From contig NZ_JAOEGC010000002.1 of NCBI RefSeq assembly GCF_031801495.1, positions 2,666,001-2,730,000 on the forward strand: 64,000 bases of DNA, read 5' to 3'. Source of the stretch: Agrobacterium tumefaciens_K (GTDB taxonomy: Bacteria; Pseudomonadota; Alphaproteobacteria; Rhizobiales; Rhizobiaceae). Positions within the stretch are counted from its first letter, which is position 1. Each line of letters opens with the position of its first letter. A program made the translations under genes and the position numbers. Positions 52,985 through 62,541 of the stretch are shown here, piece by piece. The notes beneath the pieces are model-generated. The model was not told the DNA's origin and ran no database searches. It saw nothing but the letters and a program-made list of their open reading frames with translations.

Positions 52985-53884
52985 GTGAACTGGATTACCA
53001 ACTATGTCCGGCCGCGGATCAATTCCATGCTTGGCCGCCGCAACGATGTTCCGGAAAATCTCTGGATCAAGTGCCCGGAAACAGGCGAAATGGTCTTCCA
53101 CAAGGATCTCGAAGAGAACCAGTGGGTCATTCCGGCCTCCGGCTATCATATGAAGATGCCTGCAAAGGCGCGTCTTGCGAACCTATTCGATGACGGCGTT
53201 TTCGAAGCACTGCCGCAGCCTAAGGTCGCTCAGGATCCGCTGAAGTTCCGCGACTCGAAGAAATACACCGATCGCCTGCGTGACAGCCGCGTCAAGACCG
53301 ATCAGGAAGACACGATCCTGGCGGGTGTCGGCAACCTCAAGGGGCTGAAGATCGTTGCGGTCGTGCACGAATTCCAGTTCATGGGCGGTTCGCTTGGCAT
53401 CGCCGCCGGCGAGGCCATCGTCAAGGCATTCGAACGCGCCATTTCGGAGCGTTGCCCGCTGGTCATGTTCCCGGCCTCCGGTGGCGCCCGCATGCAGGAA
53501 GGTATCCTGTCTCTAATGCAGCTGCCGCGCACCACCGTTGCGGTCAACATGCTGAAAGAAGCAGGCATGCCCTACATCGTGGTTCTGACGAACCCCACAA
53601 CGGGCGGTGTTACGGCGTCCTATGCGATGCTCGGCGATGTTCACATCGCTGAACCGGGCGCTGAAATCTGCTTTGCCGGCAAGCGCGTGATCGAGCAGAC
53701 CATCCGCGAAAAACTCCCGGAAGGTTTCCAGACGTCTGAGTACCTGCTGGAGCACGGCATGGTCGACATGGTGGTCGATCGCCATGCTATTCCCGATACG
53801 CTGGCAAGCCTGCTGAAGATCATGACGAAAACTCCGGTTGAAGAAGTGCCGCACGGCACCGTCGCTCTCGCCGCTTCGGCCTGA
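52985..53884 (+). CDS. accD: Acetyl-CoA carboxylase carboxyltransferase subunit beta AccD
   Basis: AccD with AccA transfers the carboxyl group from biotin to acetyl-CoA in fatty acid synthesis. The 299-residue product has the carboxyltransferase core (VVHEFQFMGGSLGIAAGEAI, PASGGARMQEGILSLMQ, NPTTGGVTASYAMLGD, CFAGKRVIEQTI). Of the four zinc-finger cysteines of E. coli AccD only Cys30 remains; the others read Thr33, Ile49 and Ser52. GTG 52985 follows AGGAG. It is followed by folC, a common pairing. Confidence 0.96.
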   Translation: MNWITNYVRPRINSMLGRRNDVPENLWIKCPETGEMVFHKDLEENQWVIPASGYHMKMPAKARLANLFDDGVFEALPQPKVAQDPLKFRDSKKYTDRLRDSRVKTDQEDTILAGVGNLKGLKIVAVVHEFQFMGGSLGIAAGEAIVKAFERAISERCPLVMFPASGGARMQEGILSLMQLPRTTVAVNMLKEAGMPYIVVLTNPTTGGVTASYAMLGDVHIAEPGAEICFAGKRVIEQTIREKLPEGFQTSEYLLEHGMVDMVVDRHAIPDTLASLLKIMTKTPVEEVPHGTVALAASA

Positions 53885-53895
53885 AAACACAACAT

Positions 53896-53929
53896 GTCGC
53901 CCGAAGTCGGTCATCGGCTTCGGGGCGAC
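53896..53929. terminator. Hairpin downstream of accD (weak terminator candidate)
   Basis: GTCGCCCGAAG and CTTCGGGGCGAC can pair with one bulge, loop about 10 nt, but no T-run follows. It may be an attenuating hairpin or only a stable structure. Confidence 0.35.
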
Positions 53930-54010
53930 CTTATAAAAGGCGCGTGACGGATTAGCTCTGCATGTGCCCGACAGATGATCGGACCAGCGCCTGAAAGGCG
54001 GTTAGAACAG

Positions 54011-55354
54011 ATGACGAAGCCCGCAATAAGCGAGGCCGAGCAGATCATCGAAGAGCTGATGCAGCTGCATCCAAAAGGCTTCGATCTCTCGCTCGACAGA
54101 ATTTCCCGCCTTCTTGAAAAGCTCGGTAATCCGCAGAAGCGCTTGCCGCCCGTAATCCACGTGGCGGGTACCAATGGAAAAGGCTCCGTCACGGCTTTCT
54201 GCCGTGCACTTCTGGAAGCGGCCGGTCTTGGTGTGCATGTGCATACCTCGCCGCATCTGGTCAACTGGCATGAGCGTTATCGCATCGGTGTTGCTGGCGA
54301 GAAAGGTCGTTACGTCGAAGATGCTCTTTTTGCCGACGCGCTACGCCGGGTGGCGGATGCCAATGACGGTCAGAAAATCACGGTTTTCGAGATTTTGACG
54401 GCCGTCATGTTCCTCCTGTTTTCCGAGCAGCCAGCCGATGTGGCGATTGTCGAAGTCGGGCTTGGCGGGCGTTTTGATGCGACCAACGTCATCAATAACC
54501 CGGCTGTTTCGGTTATCATGCCCATATCGCTCGATCACCAGGCTTATCTCGGTGACAGGGTGGAACTGATCGCGGCAGAGAAAGCCGGTATCATGAAGAG
54601 TGGCTTTCCGGTGGTCATCGGCCATCAGGAGTATGATGCTGCCCGTGATGTTCTGGTAGCAACGGCCGAGCGTTTGAGCTGTCCTGTGACCGTCTATGGA
54701 CAGGACTTTGCCGCGCACGAAGAATTCGGCCGCACGGTCTATCAGGATGAGTTCGGCCTGATGGACGCCCCGCTGCCAAGACTTCCAGGCCGTCACCAGC
54801 TTGCCAATGCCGCCGCTGCCATCCGCGCGGTCAAGGCGGCTGGCTTCGAGGTGACCGAGCGAATGGTAGAAAAAGCCATGACATCGGTGGAATGGCCGGG
54901 CCGGCTGCAGCGCATCCAGAATGGCAGGATTGCCGAGATGGCGCCGGATGGCGCGGAAATCTGGGTCGACGGCGGACATAATCCGGGCGCGGGTGAAGTG
55001 ATTGCCGAAGCCATGGCCGGTTTCGAGGAACAGAGGCCGCGCCCGCTGTTCATCATCGCCGGCATGATCAACACCAAGGATCCCGTTGGTTACTTCAAGG
55101 CTTTCGCGGATATCGCCGAATATGTCTTTACCGTTCCGATCAGCGGTACGGAAGCGGCGATTGACCCCGTGGTTCTTGCGCATGCGGCCTTCGATGCCGG
55201 GCTGGTGGCTGCGCCGACGTCATCCATTCCGGAAGCGCTGGAAGAGTTGGCCCGTCATCTCGATCCTGACGCACCGCCGCCGCGCATCCTGATTGGCGGC
55301 TCCCTCTATCTTGCCGGCAACGCGCTGGCGCTGAACGGAACGATACCTCAATAA
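54011..55354 (+). CDS. folC: Dihydrofolate/folylpolyglutamate synthase FolC
   Basis: FolC adds glutamate to dihydropteroate and to folates. The 447-residue product has the Mur-ligase-type ATP loop HVAGTNGKGSVTAF, the FolC signature PHLVNWHERYRI, IVEVGLGGRFDATNVI, the carbamylated-lysine region EKAGIMKSG, and DGGHNPGAG. An in-frame start at 53975 would add 12 residues; ATG 54011 (MTKPAISEAEQIIEEL) is more typical. A strong terminator follows. Confidence 0.95.
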   Translation: MTKPAISEAEQIIEELMQLHPKGFDLSLDRISRLLEKLGNPQKRLPPVIHVAGTNGKGSVTAFCRALLEAAGLGVHVHTSPHLVNWHERYRIGVAGEKGRYVEDALFADALRRVADANDGQKITVFEILTAVMFLLFSEQPADVAIVEVGLGGRFDATNVINNPAVSVIMPISLDHQAYLGDRVELIAAEKAGIMKSGFPVVIGHQEYDAARDVLVATAERLSCPVTVYGQDFAAHEEFGRTVYQDEFGLMDAPLPRLPGRHQLANAAAAIRAVKAAGFEVTERMVEKAMTSVEWPGRLQRIQNGRIAEMAPDGAEIWVDGGHNPGAGEVIAEAMAGFEEQRPRPLFIIAGMINTKDPVGYFKAFADIAEYVFTVPISGTEAAIDPVVLAHAAFDAGLVAAPTSSIPEALEELARHLDPDAPPPRILIGGSLYLAGNALALNGTIPQ

Positions 55355-55385
55355 AAAAAGCCCCGGTGGAACCGGGGCTTTTTAA
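55351..55385. terminator. Bidirectional terminator between folC and trxA
   Basis: AAAAAAAGCCCCGGT / ACCGGGGCTTTTT with loop GGA, A/T-flanked on both sides. Confidence 0.94.
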
Positions 55386-55403
55386 TTTCAGCAATCAGCC
55401 GTC

Positions 55404-55724
55404 TCAGGCAGCGCCGGAAATCCAGGCGGAAAGCGCAGTCTTGGGAGCTGCACCAACCTTGATGTCTGCCACTTCGCCACCCTTGAACATGGCAAGGGTC
55501 GGGATCGAGCGAACGCCGAACTGGGCGGCCAGCTCAGGGTTTTCGTCGATGTTAAGCTTTGCAACCTTGACCTTGCCGGCCAGCTCCGAGGAGATTTCCT
55601 CAAGGCTCGGGGCGATCATTTTGCAAGGACCGCACCACTCGGCCCAGAAGTCTACGACAACGGGTTCCGCGGACTCGAGAACTTCGGACTGGAAGTTGGC
55701 GGCATCGACTTTTACGGTAGCCAT
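55404..55724 (-). CDS. trxA: Thioredoxin TrxA
   Basis: A 106-residue thioredoxin with the redox motif WCGPC in DFWAEWCGPCKMIAP and the cis-proline region VRSIPTLAMFKGGE. ATG 55724 (MATVKVDAANF) follows AGGAG; the frame is open to 55790 without support. It is 79 bp downstream of addA and may be transcribed with it or from its own promoter. Confidence 0.96.
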   Translation of the reverse strand: MATVKVDAANFQSEVLESAEPVVVDFWAEWCGPCKMIAPSLEEISSELAGKVKVAKLNIDENPELAAQFGVRSIPTLAMFKGGEVADIKVGAAPKTALSAWISGAA

Positions 55725-55802
55725 ATCTGGCTCTCCTTTCAGTGAATCTTTTTCCGCTATCGATGTGATGCGGGCAGGGGCGAATTTCAATGCCCCGGTA
55801 TC

Positions 55803-58800
55803 TCACTTTGTTTTTATTGCGGCAAGTGCCTGCGCCATCGCATCGTTTCCGACCGTCATCAAAGATGCATTTTCCGTGTAGACCAGTGCACTGACGAACG
55901 TCTTGTCCGGATAGAGGGGTGTGAGAATCTCACGGTAGATGGCAAGCTGTGCGACATGGGAGAATGGAATCTCGTCCGCATTTCGCGGTGGAACACGGTT
56001 GGTCTTGTAATCGACCAGGATGACGCGATCCCCATCAACCGCCAGCCTGTCGATCCGGCCGGACACCGCATAATCCTGCCTGCCAAGCGTCAATGTGCCC
56101 ATGATCGAGACTTCCGCCCGGCTGTTGGGTGAAAAGGCGCACTGAATGGCTGGTTCCGAAATCACACGCAATACATTGATGATCAACTTTTCACGCTCAG
56201 CCGTTGGCCAAAACCGCGTGGCGCGCTCCGCATAACGCCGGGCTGCCGCTTCGCGTTCGCCGTCTGGAAAATCCGGCAAGGTTTGCAACATGCGGTGCAC
56301 CAGCCTGCCGCGTTGAAGGGCAAGAGTCGATGCCGCTGTTTTTTGCCCGAAAAGGGGAGACGAGACGATAAGATCATCCGCTCCATCATCGATGATCGTT
56401 CCCGCACCCGATGGGCTGAGCGGTCTTGGAAGCGATGGAAGCGGCGGTAATGGCGTCATAAGACCGACAGGCAGATGCGTTTCGCCGTGATCTGCAGTTT
56501 TTGCGGTTTCATGTGGCCGGTCAGTGAAACGGGCATCCGAGGAACGCCAGAGTACGCCGTCCCATTCTTCGCCGCCCGCGAAGAAGGTTTGCGGCTTCGA
56601 GCGTTCAGGGTGATCGAAAAGGGCGCGCCTGACGATGGCATGCCAGCAGTCGGGATTTTCCGTGGGGCCGCGATAACCACAGACGATCAGATGGTCGGCG
56701 GCGCGGGTCATCGCCACATAAAGCAGACGACGATATTCCTCCTCGGCGGCATCCTTCAGCCTGTCCTTGTCTGCTTCCACGAGGCTGTTGGAGAAACTGC
56801 TGCCGGGCAACCACACCGGAAAGGCATCATCGGTATTTTCGATAAAACGCAGGCTCGGCAGATGGCTGTGGTTGAAGGCTTTCGAACCACCATCGACGAC
56901 GAAGACGACAGGCGCCTCAAGCCCCTTGGAGGCATGCACCGTCATGATGCGCACCTCGCCGCGATCCTTGTCCTGTTCGCGTTTGACCTCCGGGGAATCG
57001 GTCTCGAGAACCGAAAGGAAAGCCTGAAGGCCGGGCATGCCAGCCTTTTCATGGTCGAGCGCGAACGACAGAAACTCGTCGAGAACGTCGCTGGCCTCAT
57101 TGCCCAGCCGCCCCAGAAATTGTTTTCGGCCGTCATGAAGAGTCAGAACGGCGGCGAAAAAATCATGCACTGTCGCGACCTTTGACAGTGCGATGAAGCC
57201 AGAGAGCTTTTCGCGGACAGAGGCGAGGCAGCTATCGTCGCGGGAAAGCTCGATCAGGCGCTGCCAGACGCTGACGGCATCGGTGCGATTAGCGCAGACC
57301 TTGAAGACATCGTCTTCATTAAGGTTGAACAGCGGACTTTTCAGGAGCGCTGCGAGAGACAGATCGTCCTGTGGCAACACCACGAACCGGCCAAGCGCCA
57401 GCAGGTCCTGAACCGCAATGTGATCGGTCAGGCGAAGACGGTCGGCACCGGCGACAGGAATATTCTTGCGCTGTTTGAGTTCGCGGGTCAGCGCATTGAC
57501 GAAGGCATGACGTTTGCGCACCAGGACAAGAATGTCGCCCGGTTCTATCGTTCGTTCCGCGCCTTTTTCAACGATCGTTTCCTTGCCAATCATCTCCGCA
57601 ATGCGGGCCGCGATACGGCGGGCAACGATGGCGGGCGGAGCGCTTTCCCGCAACGCGTCGAAAGGAGCAGTCCAGTCGTCCTCGTCTTCGGCGGTTTCCG
57701 GTACCACCATGTCCCACACTTCGACGGTGCCGGGTTGCCCTGCGCGGTTGGACCGGTGTTCGACAGGTTCCTTGTCTGCACTGAGGCCGCTGGCATTCTC
57801 AGGGTTGGAAAAGACCTGATCGACGGCGGCCAGCACGTCTTCGGTGGAGCGGAAGGAGAGCGGCAGCCGGATACGGTGGAACTGCTGCTCCACGGCATCT
57901 ACGCGTCTCTTCGTCTCGTCGCGTTCCTGCGAAAACCGCTCCGGCCTTGCTCCCTGAAACGAATAGATCGACTGCTTTTCGTCCCCCACGGCAAACAGCG
58001 TGCGCTGGCCGCTGCGGGCGCTTTCCCCGGTAAAGAAGTCTGCTGCCAGCGACTGGATGATCGACCACTGTACCGGGCTGGTGTCCTGCGCCTCGTCCAC
58101 GAGGATGTGGTCGATGCCCTGATCCAGCTTGTAGTGAACCCATGCGCCCGCCGTATCCCGGTTCAGAAGGTTGGCGGCACGTTCGATCAGATCTTCGAAA
58201 TCGAGCTGGCTGCGCTGCTTTTTCAGATCCTCGAAATCACCGATCAACCGTTCTGCGAGAGTGAGTGCCGCCTGCGTCGCTTCCAGCATGCGCACCAGCC
58301 GATAACGCTCGCGGCAGGTGGCCACATGCTCGCGGGCCAGGATAAGCGCTTCCAGAAGGCCGGGGGCCGCCTTCTGCATGGCTTTGTTGATGACGAAGGC
58401 ATCCGACTTCTTTTCGCCTTTGGCCGTCAGAAGTGCTGCTTCGATGAACGCCATGCGCTCAAAAACACCCGTTTCCCGTCTGGCTTCCCGCAAGGCGTAG
58501 GCCACGTCAAACACGCGAGACCCGCCAATCTCGTCACCAAGCGTCAGATAGGTGTCGAGCGTCAGCCCCGAAAGCCCGGGAAGCGGCCAGTAGGCCGCCG
58601 CTGCCGTTTCTGGTGTTTCTCCGTCGCTGATCTGCATGGCCTGACGCAGGGAAGCTTCGACACCGCCCGACTGCTGCGCCTCATGCAGAAAACCTCGAAG
58701 TGCACTGCGGTTGGCAATGATGGCGCCAAGCAGCGATTCCAGTCCGCTTTCATCAGCAAGATCGAGTACGTAGGCGAGCGACTTGGCCAGTTCGGCATCG

Positions 58801-59369
58801 CCCTCCGTCGAAACGGCCGTCAGCAGGGAGCGGCGTGCTTCGGCAAGTAGTGTGGCTGCGGCTCGGTCGTCCAGAACCGAAAAATGCCCGGCAACATTGG
58901 CCTCCAGCGGAAACTGGTGGAGCAGGGCTTCACAGAACGCGTGAATGGTCTGGATTTTGAGGCCACCCGGTGTTTCCAGCGCCTTGGCGAACAGGCGTCT
59001 TGCCTGAGCGAGCTTGATGAGGTCTGGAACCTTGCCCTCGATGGACGCGATCCGGTCCTTCAGATCGGAATCCGGCAACGTGGCCCATTCCGCCAGCCTG
59101 TCGAACACGCGGCTCGACATTTCGGAGGCGGCAGCCTTGGTATAAGTCAGGCAGAGGATCGCCGAGGGACGGCAGCCCGCCAGCAACAGACGAATGACGC
59201 GCTGGGTCAACACATGCGTCTTGCCGGAACCCGCATTGGCGGAAACCCATGCAGAGCTGGCAGGATCCGACGCAAGCCTCTGGCGCGTCGTCGTCCAGTC
59301 GATCCAGCTTTCGGGATTATCGGCTAAAGGGCGAGTTTCCAGGTCGGAACCAAATGAATCAATCGCCAT
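55803..59369 (-). CDS. addA: Double-strand break repair helicase AddA
   Basis: AddA is the UvrD-like helicase and nuclease subunit of AddAB, the alphaproteobacterial counterpart of RecBCD. The 1,188-residue product has Walker A ANAGSGKTHVL (Gly47-Thr51 region), QTIHAFCEALL, the motif II VDEAQDTSPVQW, GDEKQSIYSFQGARP, TVHASKGLEAPVV and VAMTRAADHL. A RecB-type nuclease domain is at the end with VDYKTNR. The frame is open to 59486, but ATG 59369 follows GGGAG and overlaps the addB 3' end by 11 bp. Confidence 0.95.
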   Translation of the reverse strand: MAIDSFGSDLETRPLADNPESWIDWTTTRQRLASDPASSAWVSANAGSGKTHVLTQRVIRLLLAGCRPSAILCLTYTKAAASEMSSRVFDRLAEWATLPDSDLKDRIASIEGKVPDLIKLAQARRLFAKALETPGGLKIQTIHAFCEALLHQFPLEANVAGHFSVLDDRAAATLLAEARRSLLTAVSTEGDAELAKSLAYVLDLADESGLESLLGAIIANRSALRGFLHEAQQSGGVEASLRQAMQISDGETPETAAAAYWPLPGLSGLTLDTYLTLGDEIGGSRVFDVAYALREARRETGVFERMAFIEAALLTAKGEKKSDAFVINKAMQKAAPGLLEALILAREHVATCRERYRLVRMLEATQAALTLAERLIGDFEDLKKQRSQLDFEDLIERAANLLNRDTAGAWVHYKLDQGIDHILVDEAQDTSPVQWSIIQSLAADFFTGESARSGQRTLFAVGDEKQSIYSFQGARPERFSQERDETKRRVDAVEQQFHRIRLPLSFRSTEDVLAAVDQVFSNPENASGLSADKEPVEHRSNRAGQPGTVEVWDMVVPETAEDEDDWTAPFDALRESAPPAIVARRIAARIAEMIGKETIVEKGAERTIEPGDILVLVRKRHAFVNALTRELKQRKNIPVAGADRLRLTDHIAVQDLLALGRFVVLPQDDLSLAALLKSPLFNLNEDDVFKVCANRTDAVSVWQRLIELSRDDSCLASVREKLSGFIALSKVATVHDFFAAVLTLHDGRKQFLGRLGNEASDVLDEFLSFALDHEKAGMPGLQAFLSVLETDSPEVKREQDKDRGEVRIMTVHASKGLEAPVVFVVDGGSKAFNHSHLPSLRFIENTDDAFPVWLPGSSFSNSLVEADKDRLKDAAEEEYRRLLYVAMTRAADHLIVCGYRGPTENPDCWHAIVRRALFDHPERSKPQTFFAGGEEWDGVLWRSSDARFTDRPHETAKTADHGETHLPVGLMTPLPPLPSLPRPLSPSGAGTIIDDGADDLIVSSPLFGQKTAASTLALQRGRLVHRMLQTLPDFPDGEREAAARRYAERATRFWPTAEREKLIINVLRVISEPAIQCAFSPNSRAEVSIMGTLTLGRQDYAVSGRIDRLAVDGDRVILVDYKTNRVPPRNADEIPFSHVAQLAIYREILTPLYPDKTFVSALVYTENASLMTVGNDAMAQALAAIKTK

Positions 59370-62300
59370 CGCCGTCTCCCGGTTCTGCTGTCGACCATTC
59401 CGAAACGCGGGCGAGATGATCGTATTCGCCGCCATAGGACTGCTGTTCTTCCGGTACGAGGCGGGAAGCAAAGCCGTTCTTGCCATCTCTCAGGGAGCCG
59501 ACAAATTTGGCAAGCTGATCGATCGATTCCGTCGCCAGCTCTACAGCCGACTTTGGCGGCTTTTTGCTTCGGGTGGAGCCTTCGTTGTTGACCTGATCGG
59601 CAAAGAAACGGTCACCCGGACGCAATCGAACGTAGATAAGGTTTTCCGGTGTCGGCGACCCGGTATCCCTGAAAGCCCCGCGCATCAGTGCAGCGGCTTC
59701 CAGCGAAAGCTGCGGATCGAGAAGGGCGCGGGCCTGATTGACGGAGGGCGCTAGCCCTGTCTTGTAGTCGATGATGTCTGCAAGACCGCTTGTCTTGATG
59801 TCGATCCTGTCGGCAATGCCGGTCAGACGGATGCCTGCCTCCGGGATTTCATGGCCAGCGCGGGCTTCGAAAAAGCTGCGGCGGATGGAAGGGTGTCTTT
59901 CCTTCTCCCACTTGATGAAAGCATGCGCAACGGCTTCGAAACGCGGACGCCAGATGACATCGACATGCGAGGGAAGATTTTCCGCATCGAAGCATTCGTT
60001 GAGTATGCGGTCCATGGCTTCCAGCGAAGCGGGCGTTCCTGGAACATGGCCTTCACGCGAATAACGTTCGATGATCGCGTGATAAAGCGTACCGCGATCT
60101 GCCGCGCTCGGGTCGCGGTTGAACTCTCCCAGCGGATCGAGACGCAGGATGCGCCGTGCATAGATCGCGTAGGGATCGCGGCGCAGTTTTCCGACCTCGC
60201 TGAAGGAATAGCTTTTCGGTTGCAACTCTGCCGGAGGCTTGGGCGCCGGGCGTTTTGCGCCGTCCTGTTCTATACCGTCATCGAGCAGTGTTGCCCACTG
60301 GCGGAACGTCTCGCCGCGCTCTCGCAGACTGTCAGCGAAGCCTTCTCCGCCAAGCGCCAGCAGGCGCTGCAGCCAGCGAGAGGCAACAGCCGGCGTGGAG
60401 CCCTGCCGGAGGGCGCGGCTATAGACGATATGCCGTGTTCCGTTGGCCATTTCGAAATCGTGGGCCAATTGGCCGATGCGCCGCTCCGGCGGCTCCAGGC
60501 CAATTGCGGTTTTCATGGTCCGCGACAGGAACGGGTTGTTGGCGGTTTGTCCCGGCCACAAACCTTCGTTCAATCCGCCGATAATGATGGTATCCACGTT
60601 TTGCAGGCGTGCTTCCAGCGCACCGAAAATGAAGACCCGGGGATGGCTCATTGCGCGGGGCTTGATGGAATCACCCGCAACAAAGGCTGCAAAAATATCG
60701 ATCCATTGCGGTCCGTCGGCGTCCAGAACGTCGCCGCTCTCCATCAACTCGGAGAAAAGCGAAGACAGCTTGTCCCCAGCTTCGCCGGACCACAAGGCGG
60801 CAAGATCACCGCTTTCATCGGCGCAGACTGCCTCGATCACGCGCCCCGTGCGCTCTGCCCATGCGGACAGCGGCAGCTTGTCCGTCAGCATCCGTCCTGA
60901 ACGGCCACGATAAACAAATGCGGAGGAAAGCGGCTCTATGACGGTACGAATTCGCCCTGCCAGATCACGGGCGGCTTCGACGCTTCCATCCGGCAGGGCA
61001 ACGCGCCAGGCAGGGGGATGACGATCATCTTTCTGGGCGTGAAGCTGCGCATCGAGAATGGCTTCGAGATCACCGATGTCGGTTTCCAGTCGTCCACCGC
61101 GAAGAGCGATCAGCTCCAGCGCAGTCGCAGCTGCTTCGAATGCATCTCCGGAAAGGCCGAACCGCGCCAGCGGATGTTTGAGAAGCGAGACGACGGAAAC
61201 GGGATCTCCGGGGCGCAGCACGGCTTCGAGAACAAGCTGTACAAGCCCTGCCTGCGGTGTCGCGGAAAGCGGTGTACCGGCCGAATCGTCGGCAACAATT
61301 CCGAAACGTTTCAGTTCCGTTGCAACACGGCGCGCCAGTCCACGGTCCGGCGTGATCAGCGCTGCCTGCGAGGGGCGATCCTTTCCCGGTTTTTCGAGCG
61401 CCAGTTTGAGAGCGATTGCAACGGAGGTCGCTTCCTCGCGCTCATTGGCCGCTTCGATCAGTGTGGCGGAAGCGAAGGCGTTATCGAAAAACCCGTCCTG
61501 TCTGCCGTCGCGCCATCTGTTCCATTCGCTCGTGGACTTTACCGGCGCAAGCGCCATCGAGAATATGGACGCACGCCCCTGAAGATCATCGTCCAGACAG
61601 CCGATCTGCTCCACGTCTCGGCGAAGGACACCAAGTTTCTGCAGGAGCACGAAAAGTCCGTATTGGGAGTGCGTGCGGCTTGCGGGATCGTTCAGATCCT
61701 CGCCGATTGCCTGCCATTGGTCTTCCGGCATGGCGACATCAAGGCCCGGAAGTACAACGACGCCCTGTGGGATGGAGGCAACGGATACGATGAAATCGGC
61801 CGCTGCCGGAATGGAGCCGGTAGAGCCCGCAACGATGATCGGGCCACTGTCGGGCAATCTGGCAAGGCGTTCGGCTTCGGCGCGGAGGATGGCGTTACGG
61901 TGTCGACCGGCAGAAGAGCGGTTCAGCTCAGCAAGACGTGCAGGCCAGAAGATGCTTGCGATTTTCAGGAAATCTGCGGTGAGCTGCCACCACTGCGCAT
62001 GATCCCCGGTATCAAGGTGCTCAAGCGCTTCCCATTCCTTCTCTTCCGTATCCATGGCGTCGATCACTTCGCCGAGTGCACGCGCCAGCCATACGGCGTC
62101 GGCGGGACTTGCCGGTGCGACAAGCGGAGAATCGGAGTGTACGGCGCGGATGGCGTCCGGCAGGCTGTTGCGCCATGCGAGGATAAGACGCGCCAGCTCG
62201 ATCAGGCGGCCGGTGCCGGAAATCGGCGGTGCCATATCCATGAGCAGCGGATTTTCGATATCGAAGAAACCGCTGTCATCGTCGGTTTCGCCGAGCGGCC

Positions 62301-62532
62301 GGATCAGCGGCAGAATAGCTGAGCGCCCGCCCAGAAGGTCCACGAATTCCGACCGTAACACGCGTGCCGAACGGCGGGTCGGCACATAGATCGTCACCTT
62401 TGCCAGCGACAGCGGATCGGCCGGATCGTATCTATAGGACGGGGTAAGTGTTCCGTCGCACAGTGTTTCTGCGAGCGTTTTCAGGAACGGTGTTCCCGGC
62501 GCGATGGTCAGAATGCGTTTGGCATGCGCCAA
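59359..62532 (-). CDS. addB: Double-strand break repair protein AddB
   Basis: AddB is the partner of AddA. The 1,057-residue protein is of the alphaproteobacterial type: the N-terminal helicase-like domain begins MAHAKRILTIAPGTPFLKTLAE, and a RecB-type nuclease domain lies near the C terminus with IIDYKTGLAPS. Only four cysteines occur, none after the nuclease motif, so the C-terminal Fe-S cluster cysteines known from Bacillus AddB are absent. It overlaps addA and is 9 bp downstream of the murU-like gene. Confidence 0.94.
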   Translation of the reverse strand: MAHAKRILTIAPGTPFLKTLAETLCDGTLTPSYRYDPADPLSLAKVTIYVPTRRSARVLRSEFVDLLGGRSAILPLIRPLGETDDDSGFFDIENPLLMDMAPPISGTGRLIELARLILAWRNSLPDAIRAVHSDSPLVAPASPADAVWLARALGEVIDAMDTEEKEWEALEHLDTGDHAQWWQLTADFLKIASIFWPARLAELNRSSAGRHRNAILRAEAERLARLPDSGPIIVAGSTGSIPAAADFIVSVASIPQGVVVLPGLDVAMPEDQWQAIGEDLNDPASRTHSQYGLFVLLQKLGVLRRDVEQIGCLDDDLQGRASIFSMALAPVKSTSEWNRWRDGRQDGFFDNAFASATLIEAANEREEATSVAIALKLALEKPGKDRPSQAALITPDRGLARRVATELKRFGIVADDSAGTPLSATPQAGLVQLVLEAVLRPGDPVSVVSLLKHPLARFGLSGDAFEAAATALELIALRGGRLETDIGDLEAILDAQLHAQKDDRHPPAWRVALPDGSVEAARDLAGRIRTVIEPLSSAFVYRGRSGRMLTDKLPLSAWAERTGRVIEAVCADESGDLAALWSGEAGDKLSSLFSELMESGDVLDADGPQWIDIFAAFVAGDSIKPRAMSHPRVFIFGALEARLQNVDTIIIGGLNEGLWPGQTANNPFLSRTMKTAIGLEPPERRIGQLAHDFEMANGTRHIVYSRALRQGSTPAVASRWLQRLLALGGEGFADSLRERGETFRQWATLLDDGIEQDGAKRPAPKPPAELQPKSYSFSEVGKLRRDPYAIYARRILRLDPLGEFNRDPSAADRGTLYHAIIERYSREGHVPGTPASLEAMDRILNECFDAENLPSHVDVIWRPRFEAVAHAFIKWEKERHPSIRRSFFEARAGHEIPEAGIRLTGIADRIDIKTSGLADIIDYKTGLAPSVNQARALLDPQLSLEAAALMRGAFRDTGSPTPENLIYVRLRPGDRFFADQVNNEGSTRSKKPPKSAVELATESIDQLAKFVGSLRDGKNGFASRLVPEEQQSYGGEYDHLARVSEWSTAEPGDGDGD

Positions 62533-62541
62533 TGGCTTGTC

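Noticed and set aside
55805..55830. T-rich stretch at the addA 3' end as a terminator
   Set aside because: No stem precedes it on either strand.
61018..62322. Rightward 434-codon open frame
   Set aside because: It is antisense to addB and has no domain.
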